64,000 nucleotides of DNA. It comes from Pempheris klunzingeri. Its lineage: Eukaryota > Chordata > Actinopteri > Acropomatiformes > Pempheridae. The DNA is taken from the NCBI RefSeq assembly GCF_042242105.1, contig NC_092017.1, positions 20,050,432-20,114,431 of the forward strand. The letters are read 5' to 3'. Position numbers and translations under genes: made by a program. Below the pieces are notes generated by a model, which was given only the letters and a program-made list of their open reading frames with translations, made no database searches and was not told the origin of the DNA. Below, in pieces: positions 42,173 to 51,470 of this stretch. Every line of letters begins with the position of its first letter. The first letter of the stretch is position 1.

Positions 42173-45100
42173 GCAAAGTCAACCAGGTGGCTGGAAGTGG
42201 AGCAGGCCTCCAGGGCTTGGCGACGGGGTATTGAGGAGGGCAGGGATGTTTTTTTTTTTTTTTTCTGTTTTGTTTTTGGGACAGGACACCCTATACTGCC
42301 CTCCCCCTCCCCCAGCTCTGCCCCAGTTAGAGGAAGAAGATAAATCATCGTAGGAGCAGAAGGAGAGGGGTTGGCTGGCTTTTTCTCCCTCGTCACACTC
42401 TGCTTCAGTGATGTTTGTGTTCATCCACGGTAGAAAGGCTTTAGGTTTATTTTCTGGGTTTCTGGGTTGAGTCTGCTCAGTTTAATCCGGAGTTAGCAAT
42501 ATGTGGAGTGTTATACTTAGAGGTAATGGACTGTATTTGACTCTAGGATACTTGATCATCTTTTTGTGTACTTGTTCATGTTTGGTATTTTTTGACAGTT
42601 ACTTTGACTTTTACTTGAGTACATGTGTTACACTTCTGTCTGCTGTAAGGCCTTTATAGAGTTATATTACAGCAACCCAAACTATAATCGCTACAAAATA
42701 TGACATTTGAAATTAAATGCAAAGGCATTTAATTTTGATTTCTTGGCAACTGTGATTTTTGGATGTAAATCAAATTTATAGATGCTGAGCAAAATTAATT
42801 CAATAGATAAACATTTTGTAGACTCTCCAAGTCTAGACTAGATACAAACTGTCTAAAGATAGTGAGCTCAGAGAGTGCATACCTCCATCAAAGCAGCACA
42901 GTCCAGATTTTGTTGGTTAAACTAATATGTCACCTAAATCAAGAAGAAGGTACATAGCTTTTTGTAGATATGAGTAAAATCCTCCATCATAGTACATGTA
43001 ATTTTACAGCCACTTATTTGCATTGTCTGATGTAGTATATGTCCGCAGTATTTGTTTGTTGTCTGGTTAAACAGTGAATGTCTTTGGATGCAAGACAAAT
43101 ATCAGAAAATATTCATATAATAAAGCGAAATCAAATCACATCAAATCGTACAATTATCTAATGCAGCCAGATATATTAAAGGGATATACCACAACAATTA
43201 TTTTTATTATCAATTATTCTGCAAATTATTTTCTCTTAGTCTTTTAGTCTATGACATTTTTCATAGACATGGAAAAATTGTCATTTACAATTTCTCAAAG
43301 CCCAGTGTGATGTCATCAATTTGCTTGTTTTGTCTGACTAACCCTTCAAAACCTGAAGATATTCAATTCACTTTCCCACATGACAAAGAAAAGCAGCAAA
43401 TCCTTACATCTGAGAAGCTGAATCCTGAAAATATTTGACATTTTTGCTTGAAAAATGACAGAAATGTTGAATCATCTATCAAGGTAGTTGCCAATTAATT
43501 CAAGGTCGATCAACTAAACAACTTATGTTGTAGCTATATAAAGAGTATTGCATAATCTCTGACGTTGGGCTAATTTATACTATTTCATGGTATTTATTAT
43601 CATTTCACCCAACCCTGCGTACTCTTCACATGCACAAACCCATGCACACACCTGCTTGCAAGGTTGAAAGGATTTAATATGAGATCTGAGATGTGAAAAG
43701 TGTTTTTAAAATGACTGGATCACTGTAATCAGTTGTAACTGATGTGAATCCAAGCTGAACATGCAGTAGACATGTCAGACAGAAAGGCATTCCTAATTTA
43801 ACTTACGATAGGATATAGTGAATAATAAACAAGCTACAACTCACAGTTACACTTTTTTTTTTTTTTTTGGTGCTGCATCTGCATTGATATGTTAGTCAGC
43901 CCACTGCTCCTATATGTATTTTCTATATATAACACCACTGATTCTTCATTTGAATTAAGATGAAAACATTCCTGGGAACATTAATTTTGAAAGAAATCAA
44001 AGTTGCTGCAGGTTTCTGTCTTGATTTATATCTGTGGAGCTCAGAGACATGGAGCTGGTGCCTCTGGGGACACTAGCTGTCACATACAGAGTGGATGCGA
44101 AGGGGTTGAGTCCTCTGGGATCATGTGGACCCCCCCCCACCCCCTTTTAAACCTGCGGCGGTTTTCTGAAGCTTGGCATGGATGCTGTGCGACGTAGCGC
44201 AGTGTGGAATCTATAAAGAGCCACTTTGAAATTGCCTGTGAAAATGCATGAGGGATGCTAAAGGGGGGGAAAGGAAATGTTGACATGGGAGCAGGAAACC
44301 CTCTCTCCCCTCACACGCACATTTACATTTCAGACATTCAGTGAATTGAAATGTAGGCAATAACAAGCATTGTGATGATTCCTGCATCACTAGAATTGAA
44401 ATTACTGAAACTAAGGAGGTCAAGAGTTAAGGCATCTTTCTTTAAACTCCCCTGTTAACCTGTAAAAGAAAACCTTTTTATTTCTTATCCATCATGAATT
44501 GGCAGTACCAGGACACAGCTGCATTCCTACATATTACTTTACACTCCTCACAGATTATTGATTCTCATAAGTAACTGTGTAAAAAATGAACAGCCCAAAT
44601 GGAAATTAGCAAACAAAAGGCTTCACCTGTCAGCTGTGATCATATCTAAAGTCAAGTTTCATCTATAGCAGCTGACAGTGCAGAGTACACTCTGACACGC
44701 ACAAGCAAATTTGATCCATTGAATCCAATTAATGCAACGCTCAGAATGCTGTCATGTTAACCTTTTTATCTAATTATCTTAATGGGAGGACTGTCAGGCT
44801 AGAGCTAACAGTTAACACGCATGTTTTTAAACTATTAACTTTTTTGGGGGGCAACTGTGTTCATAAACAAACATGATATAATAAGAACTTTATCAGATTA
44901 AATATCTGCGTAAAGCTTATTAACAAATCCTGTTACTTCAAACAGTAAACACTCAGGACACAATTAGATTCTCGTCTAATCTGATTAGTGCCACAGCACG
45001 CACAAATTATAGCATATTGTTTTTCTTTTGTTATAAGCAAAGCCCAGTGGGAAGTGAGCCCCAAACCATTGCAGCTTTGCTCTGACTGTTGAGCTACAAA

Positions 45101-48100
45101 GACCTGAAGGATAAATGAGTAGATACTCAGTGAACCACAAACTTTACATCATGTTCAGACTTCAAAGGCTGAACAGTGTGGCCTGGTTTTAGTCAAACTG
45201 TCATTCCCCATCTTTGGCTTTTCCATTAATGTGTTGAAACACAGGGAAGTGGGTCAGACTTGGAAAAATATTTCTCATGATATTTCACAAGGTCACGAGA
45301 TCCTTCCAGAAATTAAAAAAAAAAGCCTCCAAGGCAAGAGAGTTCAATACTGTGACCACTGACAGAAAAGCTTCTTTCCACAAATGTGTGTGTGTGTGTG
45401 TGTATGTGTGTGTGCACGTTTGAGAGGGATGAGAGAGTGTGCGCATCAAGAAAATGTCCTTGATTCATTTGTGTATTGCACATCAGAGCGATGCACAATG
45501 AATGTTGCTAAAGACACTCTGAGTTCTGACTAAAAGGACCTTTATCAGCTATGTGTCTGTGTGTGTGTTGGGTGGGTGGATGGGTGGGTGGTTGGGTGGA
45601 TGTGTGTAGGCAGTTGGGCAATGACCCTTTGTTGGTTTCCACATTTCCATCAATAGTAATAATCAAACATATGCGTATTTGTGTGTGTGTGTATGTGTGT
45701 GACTGTATTATTGTATTTGTACATTGCTGCCATTATGTAAAAAACCTTTTAATGCTAAGTTTGCTGATTTCCATGTTTTCAGTGGAGGTGAAGGGCCATG
45801 TGTTGTTCTCTGGATCTAGAAAATGAAACCACACATTAGGTTTACACAACCTTTTCAAGGCCCAGTCATTGGATAACCACTGCAATGAGATCCCAGTGCA
45901 ATGTTCTCCTCATTACAATGACTATCTGTTTACCCTTTTCTTTTTTACCTCAACCAGGCAGATTCTTGTTTCTCATCTTTGTCCATCAGAAAGTTAGGTA
46001 AAAACCTAATAAAATGTTCCGATGAAACTTCGACTGATCAGCTTCAGACACAGGACTGCAATGATTAGATCACCAGACTAAATCTGAGTCTTTCCAGCCC
46101 CTGCGGTGGTGTTTGCAGACTCAGGATCAATGTAAAATCGAGTAGTTTAGCATTGTGGAAATTCAAGATTTCTAAATGTGTAGTCAGCATCACAGCGAGC
46201 ATCATCATCAGTGTGTTAGCATTGTCATTGTGAACATGTCAGCATACTGATTATTTTAGCGCAAAGCACCATTGTGCCAAAGTAAAGCCTGTTGTTGTCA
46301 TATTAAATGTCTGTGAGTACACAAAAAGCACTACATAAATGTGTTTTATTATTAAGTATGTATTAATTCTGTATCTCTGTGTGTGTTTGTGTTCAGGTGG
46401 CAGAGCTTGAAGCCCAGCTGGGGCATCCTGCTGTCACTCAGACTGGTAGAGAGGAGCTGAGTCGCTCACTGGAGGAGCTGGAAGCCCAACTGAGTGCCAA
46501 AGACCAGGCAAGACATCAGTTCACTGCCTGCACTGCACACTGTCCAAATCCATTTACCATCCTAAAGAGAACGTCGGTGTGGAGAGCCAGCCCAGAATAC
46601 ACCTGCACACAGAATATACTGCCAGTAATCAGTTGGATATGTTTGTTTTCCATGTGATAAAAGACAAAACTCTGGAAAGATAATGTTAAGCGTTTAACTT
46701 TAAGCCTGTTTATTTGCTTCTCTGAAATCTTCTTTTTGACTTAACCGATTATAACGATAATTACTAAACAGCGGGCATTAAAGAACAGAATGTATCTTTT
46801 GGCTTTTCCTCATGTCCTCTTAGTTTCTATTTCTACTAAGTCCATAATTTATCTTATCGCTGTCATTTTTCCTGTTGAGTCATTGGTTCGGTCAGATGAA
46901 GAGAGCTTTGATAAAATACCGCAGCCCCAAAAAAAGGAATACTGCAGATGTCCAGAGCTGCCACCTACATGCTAAATGAAACCAGGACATAACACCTTTC
47001 TGACTCACCTTCATAACTGTTTCCAAGCCTGCTTAATATGATTATTTATGATGCCAAAGTGTCGTCTCATAAACATTTTGTGCCTGTCTAAGCCAAGTTA
47101 ATATCCATCGAATGCACGAAGAGCGCGCTGAGCCAAAACATTTCTTTTTTCTGGTAAAAGAAAATGGATATTAAAATGTCCCCTGAATATTTTATTCACT
47201 ATAAGCAGCTTGCTGCTGTCCTCCAGCCTCATTAACAGAACCATATCTGCCCACCATCTAAACAAGTTTCACTTTTAGCAACAGGATTGGTGTGAGGTCA
47301 CTGTGGTATGTTTCCCCTGGGGGCCAATCCCTCCCCGGAAACAACATAAAGTATCCCAAATCCCCAACCTGGTGTATGATAAAGCACAACATGAAATATT
47401 TTGTTGCAAATCAAGAGATGAATGCTCTGTGTTCTGATAAACAGGGATGTTGGATGTGTGGGAATGAGGTGCGAATGTGCCGCTGTGACGGTTTGAAATT
47501 ACTGTATTTTCAGGAAATTCACAGTCTACAGAGCAAGAAAACAGATGTGGGTGAGCTAGAGAAGGAGAGAGAGGAGGCCATGCAACGACTGCAGGTACGC
47601 TGACTACTGGCTGAGTACGCTTTTCCCCCCGTCTGAGTGCTCAGACTGACTCATCATGTTGCAGTCAGTTATTTTGTTTTGCTTTACTAGTGTACTTGTG
47701 TTAGTGGGGAGCAGCACATGCCTCAAACAGACTGAATGATCAAAGAATGTATTCGATAGGTGATAGTGATGGGTCGATATAGTTTACACAAAAAAATGTA
47801 TTATCTTACACCAACTGATTGCTACAAAATAAAAAAGAATGACACTGGTTAGGCAAAGTTGTCCATTTCCTCCTTATCTTAAGGTGATGAAAAGGCCCCT
47901 TTCGCTGAAATATTCTTTACATAAATTTGCAAAACATTACAAACTAAGATTACACTACTTAATACAGAGACTACAGTTTAAAAGCAATTAACTATGAAGT
48001 TGTAAGTGAAAAATGGAATAGATGGGATTTTAACTGCTAAATTGTCTTTCTATCTTCCTTGAATAGAAAATGACTTCATAAGTGCTGTGTGTCAGGCTCT

Positions 48101-49716
48101 CAAGAAATTCTCACACTTTAAAGACAGACTTTTAGAAGGCCCTTTTTTTTTTAAAGGCTACAACTCTTATAAAACATGATGAATGGGACTGATTGGTTGG
48201 CAAGTCTAATACTGAGCAACACTCAGAGATAATGGGATGAGTTTTTTTATTTCTTTTTAACATAATCATACAAAATTTGTGCATAAAATGGTTCAAAATA
48301 GCCTACATTTTCACAGTTAACCTGGTAGAGGATGTATTATATCAAAGAAAAGTTGGAAAACCACTTAATTGACAGGGAGAGGGATAAAAGCATTTCATCT
48401 TTTTCAGAGCAAACATTTATTTTTTGCCATTTGAGCATGTGATTCAGGTTTTCAAAGCATTTTCTTCTCAAGTCCTATATAAATACTAACTGTTGTACTG
48501 ATTTCTATTCAGCAGATATTTATAGCAGAAATGTTTCTGGTGTTTTCTGATGTTACTGATGTATCTGTTTTTATCTTCACTACATTACACTTGTTTATTT
48601 TTTGTACACAGTCAGGAGAACTGAAGATTTGAAGGAGAAGACAAATTGTATTGAATTTCCATGTTAATGCGGCAGATTATACCTGATGCATATTGCATAG
48701 CCTTTATTAGGTCCTCTGTCATTTTTAGTAGTGGTGTCAGTTCTGAATAATGTTTATTCATAGTTGACCTTTGCTGTCCTTGTGTTCATTCCATAATCTA
48801 TTCATTGGTGCATTTGGTATGCAGAATAACCTCATAAAGCTCAAAATCGCACATTTAAACTTGCAATATAACAATTCAAAGCAATAATGCCTGACAGGAC
48901 ATTCTCAGTGAACTTTATGGCAGTCAGCAGCCGCTCGAGGGTTGAAGAATTCACAGTCTGAGTAAAACTAGCATGCTTGTTATTCTAAACTGTATCTGCC
49001 AAAGTGCCTTTAAGCAAGATGCTTTGCTTGTACGTGCTCCAAAGCTGTTGTACTGCAGTAGCTGTCATTCTCCATTGCACTAGTCTTTGCTACTGTATAC
49101 ATCTGTACTATAATCCTGTTGAAATTTAAACAGCAGTAACACGGAAATACTGTGCAGAAAGATTCTAGGCATGTAGACATACCATGGAATAAATTACACT
49201 TCTCACCACTAAAATTGGTTCTTTATAAGTGAACATGTGTGTCTTGCTTGCAGAAGAAAAGCAATGCATGAAGCTCGTGTACATTACTGTCAGCCCAACA
49301 TTTATTATCAGGCAGGTGCAGTAAGTAACAGCAGGAAACACTCCCCAGTTACATGTATATGGTTATTTACAGACACTCTTGCATTATGCAAAATGTATTC
49401 CACAAAAAATTCATTTTAAATATTTAAAATCACTGGTAACTTGTAATAATGTCACAAAAATTCAAAGAATGCGTACAACCAACCCATGCAGAAATACATC
49501 TAGATGAGAAAACTGTTCATGTGTCTGCAGGATGTGGAGAGACGGAACTCAGAGCTGGAAGACCAGGTTCAGACTGCTGAAAAGACGCTGGCCTCCAGCC
49601 GGGAGGAGCAGCAGGAGGCGGAGGGCGAAGTCCGACGCATCATCGAGGTTCTGGACGTCAAAATCTGCGACCTAAATGACCTGAGACAGAGCTTGGCGAA
49701 GCTCATCGACAAATAG
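6651..49716 (+). CDS. homer3: Homer scaffold protein 3 (complete, 9 coding exons, 356 aa)
   Basis: Postsynaptic-density scaffold that links group I metabotropic glutamate receptors, IP3/ryanodine receptors and Shank. Coding exons are 6651-6655, 22298-22454, 24593-24724, 25348-25455, 34769-34902, 39803-39959, 46397-46507, 47514-47594 and 49531-49716 (TAG stop). They total 1071 nt and every phase matches. Residues 1-110 form the EVH1 domain, and the ligand-binding residues W24, F74 and G89 are conserved. A linker carries the HOMER3-diagnostic [13 protein letters not shown] and KKMLSEGS motifs (in exon 5 and across its junction with exon 6). Residues about 190-354 are a heptad-rich coiled coil for tetramerisation. 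The linker and the ddx49/uba52 neighbourhood favour homer3 over homer1 or homer2. Two oddities: exon 1 encodes only ATGGG, giving an MGEQPIF start like Homer1 rather than the longer mammalian HOMER3 start, and intron 7 uses a GC donor. Mammalian HOMER3 is about 361 aa, so length is normal. Confidence 0.94.
7060..7092. repeat. (GT)n microsatellite
   Basis: About 16 uninterrupted GT units in homer3 intron 1. Confidence 0.95.
7594..7640. repeat. Pyrimidine-rich CTC/CTT tract
   Basis: An almost pure pyrimidine run of CCT/CTT triplets preceded by a GCC-rich stretch. It is a low-complexity tract in intron 1. Confidence 0.7.
8707..8742. repeat. A-rich low-complexity run
   Basis: AAAC repeats followed by about 20 consecutive A. 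It could be the tail of a retroposed sequence, but no recognisable body precedes it. Confidence 0.7.
9361..9670. mobile_element. hAT-like miniature element (MITE)
   Basis: A 310-bp unit is bounded by CAGGGATGGGCG at the left and CGCCCATCCCTA at the right, which pair as terminal inverted repeats with 11 of 12 matches. The CAGGG-type terminus is characteristic of hAT elements. There is no transposase. A clean 8-bp target duplication is not obvious, so the ends may be eroded. Confidence 0.6.
11946..12050. repeat. Perfect 50-bp inverted repeat with 5-base spacer
   Basis: The left arm 11946-11995 (beginning ACAGGAAGTCTG) is an exact reverse complement of the right arm 12001-12050 (ending CAGACTTCCTGT), separated by ATCAG. 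I compared the arms base by base and found no mismatch. It lies in homer3 intron 1. Its RNA would fold into a fully paired 50-bp hairpin on either strand. Confidence 0.95.
12130..12300 (+). mobile_element. Partial copy of dispersed non-autonomous element (family A)
   Basis: The region shares the order of motifs GAGAAGCT..., TTTTTGCTTGA..., ATGACTGAAA..., TTGATTATCA and CAGCTCT with the longer copy at 43183-43520. This is a widespread fish repeat, probably of hAT type, whose termini resemble ATTAATCG/GTTGCAGCTCT. Only the 3' half is present. Confidence 0.55.
12401..12424. repeat. Short 9-bp stem-loop
   Basis: CGGTCCAAC pairs perfectly with GTTGGACCG across a 6-base loop. Function is unknown. 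It is recorded because it lies 350 bases from the long perfect palindrome. Confidence 0.6.
12857..12885. repeat. (TG)n microsatellite
   Basis: About 14 TG units in homer3 intron 1. Confidence 0.9.
14285..14372 (-). mobile_element. Partial copy of family A element, reverse orientation
   Basis: ACTGATTAATCGTTGAAG, TTTTTCAAGCAAACATGCCAAACATTCC and CCAGTTCCAGCCTC are the reverse complements of the motif series seen at 43183-43520. The copy is truncated at both sides. Confidence 0.5.
15149..15172. repeat. (CT)n microsatellite
   Basis: About 10 CT units. Confidence 0.85.
15765..16083 (-). mobile_element. Near full-length copy of family A element, reverse orientation
   Basis: Read on the minus strand it begins with AAGAGCTGCAAATAATAATT. 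It then shows the motifs CGTTTGGTCGATAAAATGTC, CAATTTCCCAGAG, GGCTTGTTTTGTCC and GAGAAGCTC, in the same order as the copy at 43183-43520. It has no coding capacity. It is a decayed non-autonomous DNA transposon of a type abundant in teleosts. Confidence 0.6.
18290..18425. repeat. Dispersed fish repeat fragment (GGCGCCTTTCAAAG type)
   Basis: The phrase TTATTTTTAGGGCGCCTTTC followed by AAAGCTCACAAGGTCGCCGTAC and an A-rich ATAAAAC series matches a short repeat I recognise as recurring in teleost introns. No class is assigned with confidence. Confidence 0.4.
18765..18798. repeat. (AG)n microsatellite
   Basis: About 17 uninterrupted AG units, giving a purine-only strand. Confidence 0.95.
19350..19381. 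repeat. Perfect 14-bp stem with 4-base loop
   Basis: CAGTTTGTCCTACA (19350-19363) is the exact reverse complement of TGTAGGACAAACTG (19368-19381), with TGTC as the loop. It lies in homer3 intron 1. It is too short to be a typical pre-miRNA on its own. Confidence 0.85.
22455..24592 (+). other. homer3 intron 2
   Basis: GT donor at 22455; CTGTCAG acceptor ends at 24592. It contains AT-rich sequence with no element that I can name with support. Confidence 0.8.
25850..27170 (-). mobile_element. Degenerate L1-like non-LTR retrotransposon fragment
   Basis: Read on the minus strand, the segment 26460-26897 encodes a reverse-transcriptase core with the PxSPLLF-like region decayed to [13 protein letters not shown] and the catalytic box [11 protein letters not shown]. 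Downstream, 25881-26345 encodes the C-terminal part with [18 protein letters not shown], typical of the region after RT in fish L1-like LINEs. The parts lie in different frames with frameshifts and stops. The 5' end, endonuclease and ORF1 are not seen. It is a dead, 5'-truncated copy inserted antisense in homer3 intron 4. Confidence 0.8.
28625..28663. repeat. (CA)n microsatellite
   Basis: About 18 CA units in homer3 intron 4. Confidence 0.95.
30375..30824. mobile_element. TTAA-flanked miniature element (family B)
   Basis: A 450-bp unit begins TTAAAGATGCTTTGGGAAAT and ends with the inverted counterpart ATTTCCCAATATGTC...CCTTTAA. The arms share GGGAAAT and TTGCTTTCTT in inverted orientation. 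The internal phrase ATGCTAAGCTAAGCTAACTG is a hallmark of a repeat common in fish introns. TTAA at both ends suggests a piggyBac-like or similar TTAA target. There is no transposase. Confidence 0.55.
33672..33986 (+). mobile_element. Tc1/mariner-like internally deleted transposon
   Basis: The left end reads CAGGCCAAAAGTTTGGACAC and continues through a long terminal inverted repeat to about 33804. The inner part of that repeat (33781-33804) is exactly inverted at 33963-33986, where the copy is cut off. Between them, 33827-33934 encodes the last 35 residues of a Tc1-type transposase (ending GGYFEETRI and a stop). It is therefore a deletion derivative lacking the DDE catalytic domain. Confidence 0.8.
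33827..33934 (+). pseudogene. C-terminal remnant of Tc1-like transposase
   Basis: The frame reads [20 protein letters not shown] and on to GGYFEETRI followed by TAA. This matches the C-terminal tail of Tc1-family transposases in fish. All catalytic residues are absent and no start codon is associated. Confidence 0.75.
35987..36011. repeat. (GT)n microsatellite
   Basis: About 12 GT units in homer3 intron 5. Confidence 0.9.
38944..39266 (+). repeat. Dispersed fish repeat (CATCCATCCATTRTCTAT...CACTGTGCTGCCC family)
   Basis: The order CATCCATCCATTGTCTATGC, CGCTTATCC, GGCTGGAGCCAATC, GCAGCTGAC, AGAGTCACCAATTAACCTAA, GGAGGAAGCTGGA, CTAACCACCACACCACTGTAC and GTGCTGCCC is that of a very abundant teleost interspersed repeat. 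This copy is diverged and internally shortened. I do not assign a Repbase name. Confidence 0.7.
40808..41050 (+). mobile_element. tRNA-headed SINE-like repeat
   Basis: The head resembles a tRNA-derived pol III promoter: an A-box-like TGTTGCTCAGAGGTAGAACA and, about 35 bases later, a B-box-like GATTTGATTCCCAGCTC. The body continues with CTGAACCCCAAATTGCTCCC and ends with GTATGAATGGTGTGTGAATG, then CAGCACTTTGAGTGGCTGAA. This is the usual tail of a repeat common in fish genomes. The copy is diverged and has no obvious poly-A or target duplication. Confidence 0.6.
42141..42168. repeat. (AC)n microsatellite
   Basis: About 14 AC units in homer3 intron 6. Confidence 0.95.
43183..43520 (+). mobile_element. 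Near full-length copy of family A element
   Basis: This is the best preserved copy in the window. Motifs in order are TATCAATTATTCTGCAAATT, TTTTAGTCTATGACATTTTT, TTTCTCAAAGCCCAGTGTGA, CTTGTTTTGTCTGACTAACC, GAGAAGCTGAATCC, TTTTTGCTTGAAAAATGACA and GTAGTTGCCAATTAATTCAA. It corresponds to a non-autonomous DNA element that is extremely common in teleost introns. Confidence 0.65.
45386..45415. repeat. (TG)n microsatellite
   Basis: Imperfect TG run with one TATG interruption. Confidence 0.85.
45570..45602 (+). repeat. GGGTGGGTGGAT tandem tract with G-quadruplex potential
   Basis: Five GGG runs fall within 27 bases (45570-72, 45574-76, 45582-84, 45586-88, 45594-96), separated by loops of 1, 5, 1 and 5 bases. 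They lie on the homer3 sense strand in intron 6, next to a GT-rich run. Confidence 0.75.
46508..47513 (+). other. homer3 intron 7, GC-AG type
   Basis: Exon 7 ends ...AAAGACCAG and is followed by GCAAGA, so the donor dinucleotide is GC. The acceptor is TATTTTCAG ending at 47513. The frame joins as DQ|EIHSL, as in the mammalian HOMER3 DQEIQTL junction. No GT in phase exists nearby that would preserve the protein. Confidence 0.85.
47595..49530 (+). other. homer3 intron 8
   Basis: Donor GTACGC at 47595; acceptor TGTCTGCAG ends at 49530. AT-rich; I see nothing to annotate. Confidence 0.8.
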
Positions 49717-49905
49717 TCCCAGCAGCAGTTGGGCTGCACCTCCTCAGTCCTCCACAGTCAGCAATGGTTCCACCCATATGGCCTCGGTTTGTGTTTTACA
49801 GCAGAGCAAAAATCTGAGCAGTATGGAGGGAAACAAACAGGTGTTTACCTCCATGGATCTGCTTTATAAGATCAGTGCAGGAAAGCGGCAGGTATCAGAG
49901 ACCTC

Positions 49906-50321
49906 TTAAAGGTGCTGTGTGCAAAATTAAACATCATTGTCACATTAATACGGAAACCTTGGAATGATTACCATAAACAACTGACAGTATGATCTACGTG
50001 TTTTTCCCATCATCGCTCCCGGCAGCAGCACATTCTTCAGCTCTTCAACCCCGATGACGATAAAATGATTTTTACACCAGGATTTTACCCTTTTCACCAT
50101 CTGCCCACCTTAAAAGCTCTGACAGCTTTACATCAACTTACTCTTGAAGAACAGTACCCTCTTTTTGGTGACGAAGCATTCCAGCGTGTTTTGCTGGGCT
50201 ACAATCTAAAATGCTGAGTAGAGGCGGCTCGACGCTGATAAGTAATAGTCTCCATTGTTTATGGTAATTATACCAATGTCTTAATGGAATTTATTACAAA
50301 TATTACACAGAGCACCTTTAA
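49906..50321. mobile_element. TTAA-flanked miniature element in homer3 3' UTR (family C)
   Basis: The left terminus TTAAAGGTGCTGTGTGCAAA is the imperfect inverse of the right terminus ending ACACAGAGCACCTTTAA, with the first 11 positions identical. TTAA is present at both ends. The 416-bp unit has no transposase and starts about 190 bases after the homer3 stop. It is of the ATCGCT...AGCACCTTTAA kind seen repeatedly in fish genomes. Confidence 0.6.
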
Positions 50322-51446
50322 AAGTGCACTACAACTGATTCGAAGCTTGCTATTCTGGAAAAAGTAGACATTTTAAACAGATATCAAAGGCTTTTCCAAC
50401 ATATTTTTGGTGAACTATCGCTATTTAATACAGAGAGGGCAATCCACTTGTAATAGTGTATACTCTTACTGCATTAAGAGGGAAGAGTAGCAGTAAAACA
50501 AGTAAAAGAACTGAAGATAATGGCCTGAGTGTGTTTAACAAAAGCCAAGGGTGTCAATCATCCAGGCACAGATGGTAAAACTGCAGTCAGTTCTATCATT
50601 ATTTTGGACATTAGGCTTACTAAAACAACAAAGTGATCCATTAGTGTTTTTTCACCGCAGTTTGGCAGAAGAATGACATGTTAAACTAATAGCCTGAGGC
50701 CTGCACATTATAATAACCCTGTATGAATTGAAGGATTTTAGTTGGTAGATCTCAAAAGTCCCTGAGAGAAAAATCCTGTCAATTAAAATGTCTGCTCTTA
50801 CACAATAACAACCTTGTGCTCATGTTGGTGCCATCCCTCCTTCAACACTGTGGAGATGCACCCAGTAGGAGTTTGGTCAGGGTAAGGACACATGGAGGCA
50901 TAGACCCTGAATAAGTCGGCTCCAGTTCACCATCGGCAGCCTGGACTGGCCTCACTCACAGGCCAGAACATCAACAATCTCAAAGATGCAACCTGCTCAC
51001 AGTTTCTCCTCTGAGGATCGCCAGCATACGATCTTTTTTTTTTTTTTTGTTCATGTCTTTCGAGAACTGCTCTTCTTACCACTTATTCTTTTATTCATGT
51101 TCATTGATGGGTTACTCACAGTCAGGATGGGAAATCTTTGATGGCTGCCGGCCAGATTGATGTTAAATTCAAGCTGCGGCTGGTAGAGTAGGTTTGTCTT
51201 CTCCTCCTGGTCACGTCGATGGGCAGATCATTTGTCAGGTGATGTCTCTGTGGCCTGTGGACAGAGACGTGGCTTTCCCACTCTGATGTTGCTGAGCTGA
51301 ACCTGAGATTACACTTGATAATGCTTGTGCCAACTTTTATTTTGTTTACATTTGTCAGTGTTCACAATCGTTGTGCATTGTTTTGATCGTGTTCTACTTT
51401 ATGTACTTTTTCTGTGTTGCTCAACACTACCATTTACCATAATAGT

Positions 51447-51452
51447 AATAAA
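51447..51452 (+). terminator. Candidate homer3 poly(A) signal
   Basis: Canonical AATAAA. It is the first one downstream of the homer3 stop codon. Confidence 0.5.
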
Positions 51453-51470
51453 AACCCTAGAGAGAAGCTC

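Larger units (their letters stand above)
39960..46396 (+). other. homer3 intron 6
   Basis: Donor GTACAG at 39960; acceptor GTGTTCAG ends at 46396. It contains the SINE-like repeat, a (CA)n run, poly-T stretches, a family A element and the G-rich tract, listed separately. Confidence 0.8.
49717..51470 (+). other. homer3 3' UTR (inferred extent)
   Basis: The sequence after the TAG stop runs to the first canonical AATAAA at 51447-51452. No earlier AATAAA was found. It includes the miniature element at 49906-50321. The real 3' end needs transcript evidence. Confidence 0.5.

Noticed and set aside
47595..49530. Extra homer3 coding exon in intron 8
   Set aside because: No splice-flanked frame in phase was found, and the coiled coil is already continuous with family length.
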